From Desulfitobacterium dichloroeliminans LMG P-21439 (GTDB taxonomy: Bacteria > Bacillota > Desulfitobacteriia > Desulfitobacteriales > Desulfitobacteriaceae), in contig NC_019903.1 of NCBI RefSeq assembly GCF_000243135.2, forward strand, positions 1,278,001 to 1,342,000: a stretch of 64,000 bases of DNA, read 5' to 3'. Shown here piece by piece: positions 56,268 to 64,000 of this stretch. How positions within the stretch are numbered: position 1 is the first letter of the stretch; each line of letters opens with the position of its first letter. A model generated the notes under the pieces. It was given only the letters and a program-made list of their open reading frames with translations, made no database searches and was not told the origin of the DNA. The position numbers and the translations under genes are program-made.

Positions 56268-56651
56268 ATGAATTCTAAATACTTAGAAGAATGTTCCGAA
56301 TGTAAAATCAGTAATGATGTAAAAATGCAACTGTGTCCATATTGCATGGCACAAAAAGTTATTATGGGAAAGTGGAAATTATTGATATTCTGGCATCTTC
56401 AACAAGGAACTAAAAGGTTCAGTCAGTTAAATCGACTCATCCCCTGCACTCAAGCAACATTAAACCGTCAACTGAATGAGCTTGTGCTAGACGGAATCGT
56501 TCATCGTGAAGTCTATCAAATTATTCCTCCGAAAGTTGAGTATTCATTAACACCTCTTGGAGAGAAATTTTGTGATGTTATAAGCTCTATGGGGAATTGG
56601 GGACTAACTTATTTCCATGCCAATGGTATGTTAACAGACATGAAAGAGTAG
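56268..56651 (+). CDS. HxlR-family transcriptional regulator with N-terminal Cys motifs
   Basis: A 127-residue winged-helix protein. GKWKLLIFWHLQQGTKRFSQ, IPCTQATLNRQLNELVLDGI and YSLTPLGEKF are HxlR signatures. The N-terminus carries two CxxC pairs, in EECSECKI and LCPYCMA, not usual in the family, which suggests thiol or metal sensing. The ATG follows TTAAGGAG. It is divergent from the flavin protein genes. Confidence 0.88.
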   Translation: MNSKYLEECSECKISNDVKMQLCPYCMAQKVIMGKWKLLIFWHLQQGTKRFSQLNRLIPCTQATLNRQLNELVLDGIVHREVYQIIPPKVEYSLTPLGEKFCDVISSMGNWGLTYFHANGMLTDMKE

Positions 56652-56703
56652 ATCAAATAGTGAAATAGTCAATTAGATTTGTAACACCACTATAGGTCAT
56701 TTC

Positions 56704-57479
56704 GGGGTCTGTCAATTATTTTGTGCTTTTAGCTATTAATCTCCTTTACAATAGATAACTTTGAGCCCTTTCCGATCGGTTTTTCAGCTCATTGAGAACC
56801 ACCAGCCAGAACTTGGAGGTTTCATTCTCTCCTATCCACAGACCAGAACATCCTTTTGTCCGTCCATATCGATGCCGATGACCATATAGATCGCTTTATT
56901 GACGATCATTCCGTCTTGCTTTACTTTATAGTGAATAGCATCCAAAAGACCATGACGTAGATCCGCATCAACGGACGGTTCTGCCATTCTTTCATAGTGG
57001 GCATGATTTTGTTTGTGATATTTGATATAAGGATTGGAATACCTTAATTCCATACAACTGCTGCAGATGAGCTTGAATGTCTCTGGTGCTGACTCCTTTG
57101 GCCTTTCTTGACAATCACCAGTTCGAAGTCACTCTCTCGATCCCGGGGAATCTCCAGACCGGCTTCTCCGTAGTCGCTGCGGACTGTTTGGGTGCTATGG
57201 TCGTTTCGTCGATTTGCAGTTTCCTTCTTGCATCTTCATGTTTCTGATACCTGAGATGAGTATCCATTTCCCCTTCCAGCCTGCCTTGCAGTGCTTCTAC
57301 AAACATGTCTTTGAGGACGTTTTGGATATCCTCCACGGATTGGATCTCGTTTTCTTTGATAAACTGCCTTACTTGATCCTGGGACATAATTCTTGGTTTT
57401 TTGCTCTTAGCCATTTCCGACAACTCCTTAGTGCTATTATAGTTGGATTAGCTAAAGGCACAATTTATTTTACACTCCC
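56704..57479 (-). mobile_element. Decayed IS256-type element
   Basis: A remnant of about 776 bases against about 1.3 kb for an intact member. Ends look like inverted repeats: GGGTCTGTCAATTATTTTGTGC near 56705 and, on the other strand, GGGAGTGTAAAATAAATTGTGCC at the 57479 side, sharing GT, AAT and TTGTGC. Inside is the transposase with frameshifts and its C-terminal half deleted. Confidence 0.7.
56735..57423 (-). pseudogene. IS256-family transposase fragment, frameshifted
   Basis: The start (57423) gives QVRQFIKENEIQSVEDIQNV and RLEGEMDTHLRYQKHEDARR, the N-terminus of IS256-type transposases. Further on, the pieces YGEAGLEIPRDRES, SNPYIKYHKQNHAH-like, DAIHYKVKQDGMIVNKAIY and WIGENETSKFW lie in different frames. 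The alignment stops near LNELKNR, before the rest of the catalytic domain. Not functional. Confidence 0.8.
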
Positions 57480-58141
57480 AAGCATTAATTGAAATCGAGG
57501 ATTCCATTAACTTAGTGAATGAGGCATAAGATGAGAATAACTATAAGATTTACGAAGCTGAGACATGATTTTATGAAACTTTCAAGCCCTAATTTGACTG
57601 TATGTTGAGACGGTCTATCTGCTTACAAGGCTTGTGTTTTAATCTAAAACTTACTTCTAAACAACTAGGCTAAATAAGAGACGGCTAATCTCTAATGATA
57701 TGTTTCCGCAAACGACAGCCAATCTTGGATATGTTCCCTAATACGACCCTTGATAAAAAAAGGGCTTGGAACAATAAAAATGATAGCTATCAATGCAACT
57801 CCAAGCATGTGGAGGCCGTAATCCTGTTGCGACGGCGGAAATGCTGATAAATAAAGGGGCTGAGGGATTATAAATGAAAACATGTTTTGACGTGAGAGGG
57901 CGCTTCACGTCTTTTCTTTTTTTGATAGAATATAAATGGGCTTGGTGTTTATAGTGTCTGTAAAAACGGGGTATGGGTCAACTCATGTGACATATCGTAT
58001 CACCGTTGAATCTATGGTAACATTTTTAGGATTCAACAGTTATTAAGAAAAATCGCTGGTATCATACGTATCAACGTATTATACTGGAAAGTACTAACAT
58101 ATTAGTCGAAATGTTCTATCTAAAGCAGAGGACGTGATTTT
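57480..58141. other. Intergenic region after the IS remnant
   Basis: 662 bases, AT-rich. A 63-codon minus-strand frame at 57692-57883 (hydrophobic, GVALIAIIFIVPSPFF) has no ribosome site and may be a degraded membrane-protein fragment. A hairpin GACGTGA/TCACGTC (57889-57911) followed by TTTTCTTTTTTT is a terminator on the plus strand. The promoter of the PAS/AraC gene should lie in the last 200 bases. Confidence 0.5.
57889..57922 (+). terminator. Hairpin with T-run, gene of origin unclear
   Basis: GACGTGA (57889-57895) pairs with TCACGTC (57905-57911), followed by TTTTCTTTTTTT. No intact gene precedes it on the plus strand, so it may be left from a lost gene. Confidence 0.6.
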
Positions 58142-59074
58142 ATGGACTACATGACAGTTCGGGAAGCTGCAGAAAAGTGGGGAGTATCTGTAAGACGGGT
58201 ACAATATCTGTGCATGCACAATATGATAACGGGTGCTGTCCAGTTTGGCAGGGTCTGGACCATTCCCAACGACGCTGCCAAACCAAGAGATGGCAGATAT
58301 AAAGTAACGGAAGAAAGTCAAAAAGACATTGTCCGTCCTTTTCAATCCTGGGGTGGAAATGAAGAGATGCTTTCAAGGATTATAGAATTTTTTCCTTATC
58401 CAATTCAAGTTTATTCACCGAACGGGACGATGGTTTTAACTAACGAAGCATCTTTAAGGCTAATGCATATACCATCGAAAGATCATTTAATCGGGAAATT
58501 CAATGTATTGAAAGATCCAGTTATCGACAAATGGGAAGAACGAGCGAGAGAACAAATTTTAAAGTCATTTCAAGGTGAAACCGTACAATTTCAAGATTTA
58601 GAAATGCCAATTCAAGAAATTATCAATAGATTTGAGGTAGGCGAGCTTTGCTTTGACATGAGCTTCCAGAACATTACTTGTTTTCCTATTTTTGATGATC
58701 ATAATCAACTGGCCTATGTCGTCCATGTCTTTGTTACATCCAAGCTGTATAATGGTAAAGAAGAAATGGTTAAAGCGAAGGTATACATAGAAAGCCATTG
58801 GCTGGAAGAATTTGATCTGGACATGGCGGCAAGGTCGGTAAATCTGAGTCGATATCACTTTTCCCGTCTTTTCAAAAGGTATACTTCCATGACTCCCTTC
58901 AGCTATTATCAGGACGTTAAAATAAACAAGCTGAAGGAGAAGCTTTGCGATCAGAATCTATCTATTGGCGAAGCTTTTTCTACCTGCGGTTTGAATTACA
59001 ATGGAAATTACGCCAGGGTGTTCAAGGAAAAGGTAGGAATGACACCATCGCAATACCGAAAAACACTTGGATAA
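58142..59074 (+). CDS. Excisionase-type HTH / PAS / AraC fusion regulator
   Basis: A 310-residue regulator. The N-terminus (1-65) is an excisionase/MerR-like winged HTH (MTVREAAEKWGVSVRRVQYL and FGRVWTIPNDAAKPRDG). A PAS domain (about 78-208) begins EFFPYPIQVYSPNGTMVLTN. The C-terminus (about 215-310) is an AraC HTH (MAARSVNLSRYHFSRLFKRY, VGMTPSQYRKTL). So one protein has two DNA-binding domains around a sensor. A paralogous PAS-only protein follows. Target genes are probably the lipoproteins downstream; the ligand is unknown. Confidence 0.82.
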   Translation: MDYMTVREAAEKWGVSVRRVQYLCMHNMITGAVQFGRVWTIPNDAAKPRDGRYKVTEESQKDIVRPFQSWGGNEEMLSRIIEFFPYPIQVYSPNGTMVLTNEASLRLMHIPSKDHLIGKFNVLKDPVIDKWEERAREQILKSFQGETVQFQDLEMPIQEIINRFEVGELCFDMSFQNITCFPIFDDHNQLAYVVHVFVTSKLYNGKEEMVKAKVYIESHWLEEFDLDMAARSVNLSRYHFSRLFKRYTSMTPFSYYQDVKINKLKEKLCDQNLSIGEAFSTCGLNYNGNYARVFKEKVGMTPSQYRKTLG

Positions 59075-59097
59075 AAATAAAAAAGTATAGGATAAAG

Positions 59098-59135
59098 GCT
59101 TCCGTGTCAGTGATAAGAACACGGGAGCTTTTTTA
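59098..59135 (+). terminator. Terminator after the PAS/AraC gene
   Basis: GCTTCCGTGT (59098-59107) pairs with ACACGGGAGC (59119-59128) with one mismatch, followed by TTTTTTAATT. Confidence 0.8.
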
Positions 59136-59243
59136 ATTGAGCAATATCTTTACTAAAGTCAGGTTGATATTAACTATATTTATTTTCTGAAAATCACTAC
59201 CATGAAGTAAAAGAGGCCTTTTAATGAAATGAGGTGGTGAATA

Positions 59244-59735
59244 GTGAGCAAAAAAAAGAGCAAGGAGAAACTTCTGGAAGATCTGATTCAGATGCAAAAA
59301 AACATTGAAATAAAGGTTAAGGTTCAGGACAGCTTAATAAAAAGCATGCAATTGCTAATTCAAAACGAGGGACTGCATTTCCAGGTGATTGGTAATTTCC
59401 CTTATCCAATTGCCATTTTTGAACGCAACGGCATGCTGATCATGGCAAATCATATCCTGCTGCAAAGAGCAAACATAAAGCCTGACGATGTAAAAGCAGG
59501 AAAGATCAATTTTCTAAGCCGCATTACCAATGAGAATTTTGCTGTGCTGGAAGCTGTGGAAGATATCTTTTTAGGGGAAACAACGCTGCTGAAAAATCTG
59601 GTTGAGCCTCTCTCCATGTTTGTGAGGGATGACTTCATCCCGAATCATAGTGACGATTATGAAAGCGCCGTTTTTTTCCCGGTAGTCGAAAGCAATGATA
59701 ACATATCTCATGGAGCGATGATGCTTATGAAGTAA
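59244..59735 (+). CDS. Stand-alone PAS-like protein, paralogue of the neighbouring PAS/AraC sensor
   Basis: A 163-residue protein starting GTG 59244 with GAGGTGGTG before it. A coiled-coil N-terminus (about 1-45) precedes a PAS domain that opens NFPYPIAIFERNGMLIMANH, parallel to FPYPIQVYSPNGTMVLTN in the regulator upstream; further shared segments are FLGETTLLKNL/FQGETVQFQDL and the end VFFPVVESNDN/CFPIFDDHNQL. No output domain. It could pair with the regulator to tune it. Confidence 0.7.
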   Translation: MSKKKSKEKLLEDLIQMQKNIEIKVKVQDSLIKSMQLLIQNEGLHFQVIGNFPYPIAIFERNGMLIMANHILLQRANIKPDDVKAGKINFLSRITNENFAVLEAVEDIFLGETTLLKNLVEPLSMFVRDDFIPNHSDDYESAVFFPVVESNDNISHGAMMLMK

Positions 59736-59795
59736 GAGATTATTGTGGTATTCTAGCACTTCTAAAAAAAGAACTTGAAAGAGAAGGAAAAAACA

Positions 59796-60599
59796 ATGAA
59801 AACAATAAGGTGTTTTGTTACTGTGGTGATAATAGTGTGTATGGCGTTTATGATAACGGCTTGTGGATCAGGCAGTAAAACAGATGAAAACAATGGGGGG
59901 CAGACCCAAGGAAATGCTGGCCAGAGCGGAAGCACAAATGGCGACCTCGATGTCGGCCAAAATTTAAAATGGCCTGCCGATAACATGGGAAATCTACCGG
60001 AATTAAAAGGCAAGATCACTGCCGTGTTGAAGGATGACAGTACCGGGCAATGTACAGTAGCTTTCTCCGAAATGGCAAAAGAGGATGCCCAAGCCTATAT
60101 TACCGAAATGAAAAAAATGGGATATAAAGGGGAGATGAGTATGGCCGACGAAGAAAGTCTGATTCACAGCGGTAAAGCGGCAGACGGTTCAACAGCGGTC
60201 TTCACCTATAATATTACTGCCAAGGAAGGCACAATATCCTATGGGTCGGGCAACGCTTCCGGCCAATCCGCTACGGCTGTCGATATGAATGACGCTGCAT
60301 CATGGCCGGAAGACTTTATGGAAAGTGTTCCCGAACTGGCAGGGAAGATTACCGATGTTGTCAATGACAATAACAAAAGCATAACGGTTCATTTAGAATA
60401 TGTGGATCAAGCAATTTTTGAAGGTTATATCAAATTTCTGAAACAGAACGGCTTTACGACAGATGTAGACGAAAGCACAAGCGTTTCAGCGATTGATTTT
60501 CGGGCTTATAACGCCAAAGGCGAATGGGTTAACGCCTACATGAATATTGAAAAGGGTAACAATACAGTGACAGTCACGATGGAGAAGCCGGTGCAATAG
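59796..60599 (+). CDS. Lipoprotein with two internal repeats
   Basis: A 267-residue lipoprotein (lipobox MITAC) with a disordered Gly/Gln/Asn linker. Two repeats are visible: WPADNMGNLPELKGKITAVL (about 60) and WPEDFMESVPELAGKITDVV (about 170), each followed by a similar segment, so it duplicated. No known domain identified. The ATG follows AAGGAAAAAAC. It lies in a row of lipoprotein genes. Confidence 0.75.
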   Translation: MKTIRCFVTVVIIVCMAFMITACGSGSKTDENNGGQTQGNAGQSGSTNGDLDVGQNLKWPADNMGNLPELKGKITAVLKDDSTGQCTVAFSEMAKEDAQAYITEMKKMGYKGEMSMADEESLIHSGKAADGSTAVFTYNITAKEGTISYGSGNASGQSATAVDMNDAASWPEDFMESVPELAGKITDVVNDNNKSITVHLEYVDQAIFEGYIKFLKQNGFTTDVDESTSVSAIDFRAYNAKGEWVNAYMNIEKGNNTVTVTMEKPVQ

Positions 60600-60643
60600 C
60601 TAATATGTTACTTTACGTTACGAAAAAAAGGAGTATTACCGCA

Positions 60644-61204
60644 ATGAAAAAACTAATGGTACTTTGTATTTGCTTGATTTTAATGGCTGCTCTCTCAGCC
60701 TGCAGCTCTCAAAAAACACCTGCACAGGACCAAAAATCGGTAAGTCAAGGTCAATCCGATCCAAGTGCCCAGGCAGCATCGCCGGCAACAGCCCAAACGG
60801 CGGAAACAAAGATTTTGATTACGCCGCCCTCCGGCTGGGAGAAGGTAACCGGTTCTGTTCTCCCGGTCCAATATATGAAGAACACGGCTAGCTTTATGGT
60901 TAAAAAAGAAAATTTCAGCGGCAAAACCCTTGAGGCCGTTGTACAGGAAGCCAAAGGATACTTCGAAGGATCCTTTGATAATGTCAAGTACATTGGTCAA
61001 TCAGAAAAGATAAGTATAGGAGGAATCGACGCCCAAAAAATTATGTTCACCTGTATGGTCAGCAAGATGCAGATGAAATATGAATATGTCTATCTTTTAG
61101 AGGGCACAGACGTCTATGCAATTACTTTTGGCGATTTAGCCAGTTCCTTTGATTCACTCTCGGCAGATTATGAGCAAATACTTTCGAATATCCGCTTTGA
61201 ATAA
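60644..61204 (+). CDS. Lipoprotein of unknown function
   Basis: A 186-residue lipoprotein (lipobox ALSAC) with a Gln/Ser/Ala-rich linker and a globular part of about 120 residues (ILITPPSGWEKVTGSVLPVQ through YALLEG-like VYLLEGTDVYAITFGDLASS), resembling PsbP/Mog1-like folds. ATG 60644 follows AAAAAGGAG. Role not known. Confidence 0.7.
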   Translation: MKKLMVLCICLILMAALSACSSQKTPAQDQKSVSQGQSDPSAQAASPATAQTAETKILITPPSGWEKVTGSVLPVQYMKNTASFMVKKENFSGKTLEAVVQEAKGYFEGSFDNVKYIGQSEKISIGGIDAQKIMFTCMVSKMQMKYEYVYLLEGTDVYAITFGDLASSFDSLSADYEQILSNIRFE

Positions 61205-61289
61205 CACGATGAATATCCTGATGGCAGATCAAAATAACAGCTAGTTATTGAAAAAACGAATTATTACAAGAGAGAATCAGGGTTGTGAA

Positions 61290-63071
61290 ATGATTGCAAA
61301 AAATAAAAAAATCATCAGTATTTTCTTATCAGTTGTCATGTTATTGGCTGCTTGTTCCTGCGCGAAAACATCAGCTAAAAAAACAACGGATGATGATCTC
61401 AAAAAATTTATTGAAAAGCAAGAGGTTACTTTGGCCAATCAGGAAACAAGCGGCAAAGACACAACGAATTCATATTATTCTTTAGGGAATGCCGCTCTAA
61501 CCCTGGATAAGACACGCAAAGATTCCGTCCGCTATGTGCCTCTGCGCGGTCCGGTCTTTCTGGAGCTTAAAGATACGGAAGGAAATGTCTGGCGCCTGGA
61601 TATTCCGGAAAATGCCCTGCCGTATGCCGAAACAATTTCCATGCAATTGGCCGGAGATATCAGCACAGACATGGTTTCTGGCAAGCTGAATGCCGGCGTC
61701 GTTTTGCGGCCGGAAGGCCTGCAGTTTATTATTCCGGCCACTCTGTCCATTAGCGGACCAAAGGCCAGTACAGACAAATCCTTTGTTTTTTTCGGGGATC
61801 AATCCGGGACGCACTTGAATTTTGCTTCCAAGAAAGCGGAAACGGATATGCTTTCCATAGAAATAGCCCATTTTTCTTCCTATATTCTCTATACACCGGT
61901 GAGCGAAGGGGAATTTCAGCAGGCGGCTGAAATGGCTGCAGAGTCGTACAAAGAAGCCGTTATTGAAGCCAGAGCTTTTCTCAAGACCCCGATATCCGCA
62001 CCCCCTGTGCCGCCAGATTATACCTTTATGTGTCAGGATGAAGACGGAGAAAATGCCTCGGAAGTAAGAAACCGGGCCCTGGACATGTACATTGAAAGTG
62101 TTGTTCAGCCGGAAAAGGACCTGATCATCAAGCTTTTAGCCTCAGGCCGTGAAGTCGCTCTGGTGGGTCAGGAGCAGGAATCCTTTTATTATGCCGGGCT
62201 TCTGCAGATGAGAAATATCAAGAAAGCCGATAAATTGATCCGAACCTACAAAAACGATGTCGATAAACTGATCCCGGTAATGAACGCGTCACTGAAGATT
62301 TTAAAAGAAGCCCAAACTCTGGGAGTGGATATCTCTATCCAACCTTATTTGGATACATTTTCCGACTGGATGGTCCGTGCCGCAGACAAGAAGATTAAAG
62401 AAATCAGAGAAGAGCATAATTACAAAGCAATGGGACCGGCAGTGTCGCTGATCCAGAGCGCGTTGATTTTCACCTCAGACTTTCAGGTCTCCCAGGACTT
62501 TTCCCGGAAGTACCTGCAGAAACTCAAAGATGCGATGACCTTCACTATAAACTATGACGTCTCGCTGCACTCCGGCATTGCCAACCAAAGAATGACGTTG
62601 AAGGGCAAAGTGAAATTATCCTGGCTGGATGAAAACGACGAAAAAGTATTTACCGGAAAGGGTGAGGGAGAATATGTAAGCTATTCCAACAGTTCACCAA
62701 ATACGACACGGATTGATTATCCTAACAAATATCCGGTGAATATGAAGTTTATCAACTTCTCTCCCTGCGACAGTAAAACGGTGGATGTTCAGGTCGATAT
62801 GATCGGAGCGCAGACGAAAGTCTGGTATAACCCCGAGCTTGATCAAAAATCGTCCGATGAATACAGCTTTGTCAACTTTATGGCGGAACAATTATTCCAA
62901 GATTACAAACAGGAAGACGGAAATTACCTTTTCCAAGTGCCCTTCACCAACAATAATGCAGTCATGGGCTCGGAAAGTTTCACTAAAACCGCTTCGATCG
63001 GCTATCCTGAAGAAGGCAGCGCCTCTGGAAGCATTACGTATACGATTGAGATTAAGCATACGCCCAAGTAA
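61290..63071 (+). CDS. Large lipoprotein with ZU5-like domain
   Basis: A 593-residue lipoprotein (lipobox LLAAC, then CSC). The first half (about 75-215) has LDIPENALPYAETISMQL, GLQFIIPATLSIS and IAHFSSYILY, a pattern like ZU5-type beta-sandwich domains. The middle (about 220-400) is mostly helical. The final 180 residues are beta-rich. The start is set at ATG 61290 from the signal peptide; the frame runs up to a TTG at 61248. No catalytic motif seen. Confidence 0.65.
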   Translation: MIAKNKKIISIFLSVVMLLAACSCAKTSAKKTTDDDLKKFIEKQEVTLANQETSGKDTTNSYYSLGNAALTLDKTRKDSVRYVPLRGPVFLELKDTEGNVWRLDIPENALPYAETISMQLAGDISTDMVSGKLNAGVVLRPEGLQFIIPATLSISGPKASTDKSFVFFGDQSGTHLNFASKKAETDMLSIEIAHFSSYILYTPVSEGEFQQAAEMAAESYKEAVIEARAFLKTPISAPPVPPDYTFMCQDEDGENASEVRNRALDMYIESVVQPEKDLIIKLLASGREVALVGQEQESFYYAGLLQMRNIKKADKLIRTYKNDVDKLIPVMNASLKILKEAQTLGVDISIQPYLDTFSDWMVRAADKKIKEIREEHNYKAMGPAVSLIQSALIFTSDFQVSQDFSRKYLQKLKDAMTFTINYDVSLHSGIANQRMTLKGKVKLSWLDENDEKVFTGKGEGEYVSYSNSSPNTTRIDYPNKYPVNMKFINFSPCDSKTVDVQVDMIGAQTKVWYNPELDQKSSDEYSFVNFMAEQLFQDYKQEDGNYLFQVPFTNNNAVMGSESFTKTASIGYPEEGSASGSITYTIEIKHTPK

Positions 63072-63242
63072 CTACTCCTTGTTTTTTAAGTATGTTTCAA
63101 CACAAAGCATACGGCATCGTGTAATAAATGAAATCCCACTACCCGTAAGCAGGAGAAATCAATAGGGATGGTATAAGCAAAGGCTTGTGCTATCTGCCTC
63201 GGTGAATGCCGAGAGTCTATATTATTTTTAGGAGGATTATCA
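63072..63242. other. Intergenic region with hairpins before the CWB2 gene
   Basis: A stretch of about 90 bases (63150-63225) can fold into hairpins, among them CTCGG-TGAATG-CCGAG near 63208-63223. It is not a clear terminator or a riboswitch class I can name. The gene after it has a strong TAGGAGGA site. Confidence 0.4.
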
Positions 63243-64000
63243 TGAAACAATCATCTGTTAGGACTTGTCTGCTGTTAATTGTGGCACTTCTCGTTACCGC
63301 ACTATTCCCGATCACTGCATTTGCAGCTTTGCCGGAAGGTGTTCCTTCATCCATAGAAGCTCCTTCAATCCAGAACATCGCGTTAAAGACATATGATGAC
63401 GGCAGGCCATATTTTGAAGCCCAGGTCTATTTCCCCCAGAGCGTTCTCAATCTCGACAGCGAGGCCCCTGGCGGCGGTTCTGTTTTCTGGGACTATTCGG
63501 TGAAGGTTGACGACGGATCCTGGAACGAGTTCGGCGGCGGCGGATATATTAATGTTTACACCGGCGGCGAGGACGGCGAAGCACCCGTTAGCGCCGGGAC
63601 CTTTGCAATTACCTTCGATCCCATTGACGAAGGTACCCTGACCTCTGTCGATATTAAAAGCCATATTTATTCCTACCAGCTCCGCGTCTACTACGATTAC
63701 TACGAGGGCTGGCCGGACGTGCAGCCTATATATTCTCCCGTCTCCAATGTGGTTACCATCGGATCCGGCAGCTTCTACGCCGATTCCAAAACGGATCGTT
63801 TGAGCGGAGCCAGCCGAATAGAAACCGCGATTGCGGTATCGCAAGAGGGCTGGCCAAGCGGCGCCGATACCATCATTTTGACACGAGAGGACAATTATCC
63901 CGATGCGCTTACCGGAACGCCCCTGTCCAAAAAATGCGACGCTCCCATTCTGTTTACGAACCGTCTGACGCTGACCCCTGCCACAGCTGCGGAAATTGCC
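63243..64000 (+). CDS. Cell-wall-binding repeat 2 (CWB2) surface protein, N-terminal part
   Basis: A signal peptide (about 1-28, ending ITAFA) is followed by a domain of about 150 residues of beta character (unknown) and then the first CWB2 unit: RLSGASRIETAIAVSQEGW, ADTIILTREDNYPDALTGTP and APILFTN (from about 182). CWB2 repeats in Clostridia bind anionic wall polymer, so this is a surface protein. The gene runs off the window end, and usually three CWB2 units are present. Confidence 0.85.

Noticed and set aside
57692-57883. Short hydrophobic minus-strand gene
   Set aside because: No ribosome site or promoter, and the surroundings look decayed; kept only as a note in the intergenic entry.

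Overview
The window reads as a chromosome segment of an anaerobic, spore-former-type Firmicute of the Desulfitobacterium/Peptococcaceae kind. The basis is protein resemblance and gene content: flavinylated lipoprotein genes, a Tat-exported molybdopterin oxidoreductase of the polysulfide/thiosulfate reductase type, a Crp/Fnr regulator, a NifV-like synthase beside NADP-isocitrate dehydrogenase, and a PcrA-LigA-GatCAB housekeeping block. The genus is an inference from recognition; no database search was run.

Layout. 1-791: end of a histidine operon (hisF tail, hisIE). 1001-6508: a flavin-based electron-transfer locus with two ApbE flavin transferases, a NusG-II protein, a Gx-type transporter, an EcfT-like protein and a tandem FMN-binding lipoprotein. 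6587-16399: a sulfur locus with an ArsR repressor and CoA-disulfide reductase/rhodanese fusion on the minus strand, then a Crp/Fnr regulator and an operon for two rhodanese lipoproteins, a PsrABC-like oxidoreductase and its TorD-like chaperone. 16566-25981: pcrA, pyrophosphatase, ligA, gatCAB. 26429-29613: NifV-like synthase, icd and purC, bracketed by two copies of a structured non-coding repeat of about 310 bp. 30248-36958: lgt, a carboxynorspermidine-type polyamine pair, a papain-fold protein, a CPBP protease and an RlmD-type methyltransferase.

From 37105 the window is accessory. A SIR2-like gene is followed by a block (38583 to about 51600) whose codon use is visibly more GC-rich than the core. 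It carries a Dam-type methylase, AbrB-like proteins, LPD28, YodL and SpoVG domain proteins, a 1346-residue SLH/Ig-like surface protein and the start of a Tad-type pilus operon (pilin, prepilin peptidase, CpaB, TadZ, TadA). TadA is cut at 51600, where a serine-recombinase cassette (51600-54594) begins with a recombinase lacking its catalytic domain. After it come a small XRE regulator, a redox module (HxlR regulator, PNPOx-like protein, flavodoxin-like protein), a decayed IS256-type element, and a PAS/AraC regulator with a paralogous PAS-only protein, three lipoproteins and the start of a CWB2 cell-wall protein cut by the window end.

The most unusual signal is that at least seven unrelated small proteins of the accessory block end in similar methionine/glycine-rich C-terminal tails, as if sharing a sorting or docking tag. 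Other points of note are the two-copy structured repeat, a candidate Re-citrate synthase, rhodanese domains lacking catalytic cysteine beside intact ones, and a well-placed Crp/Fnr-type operator at the sulfur operon.
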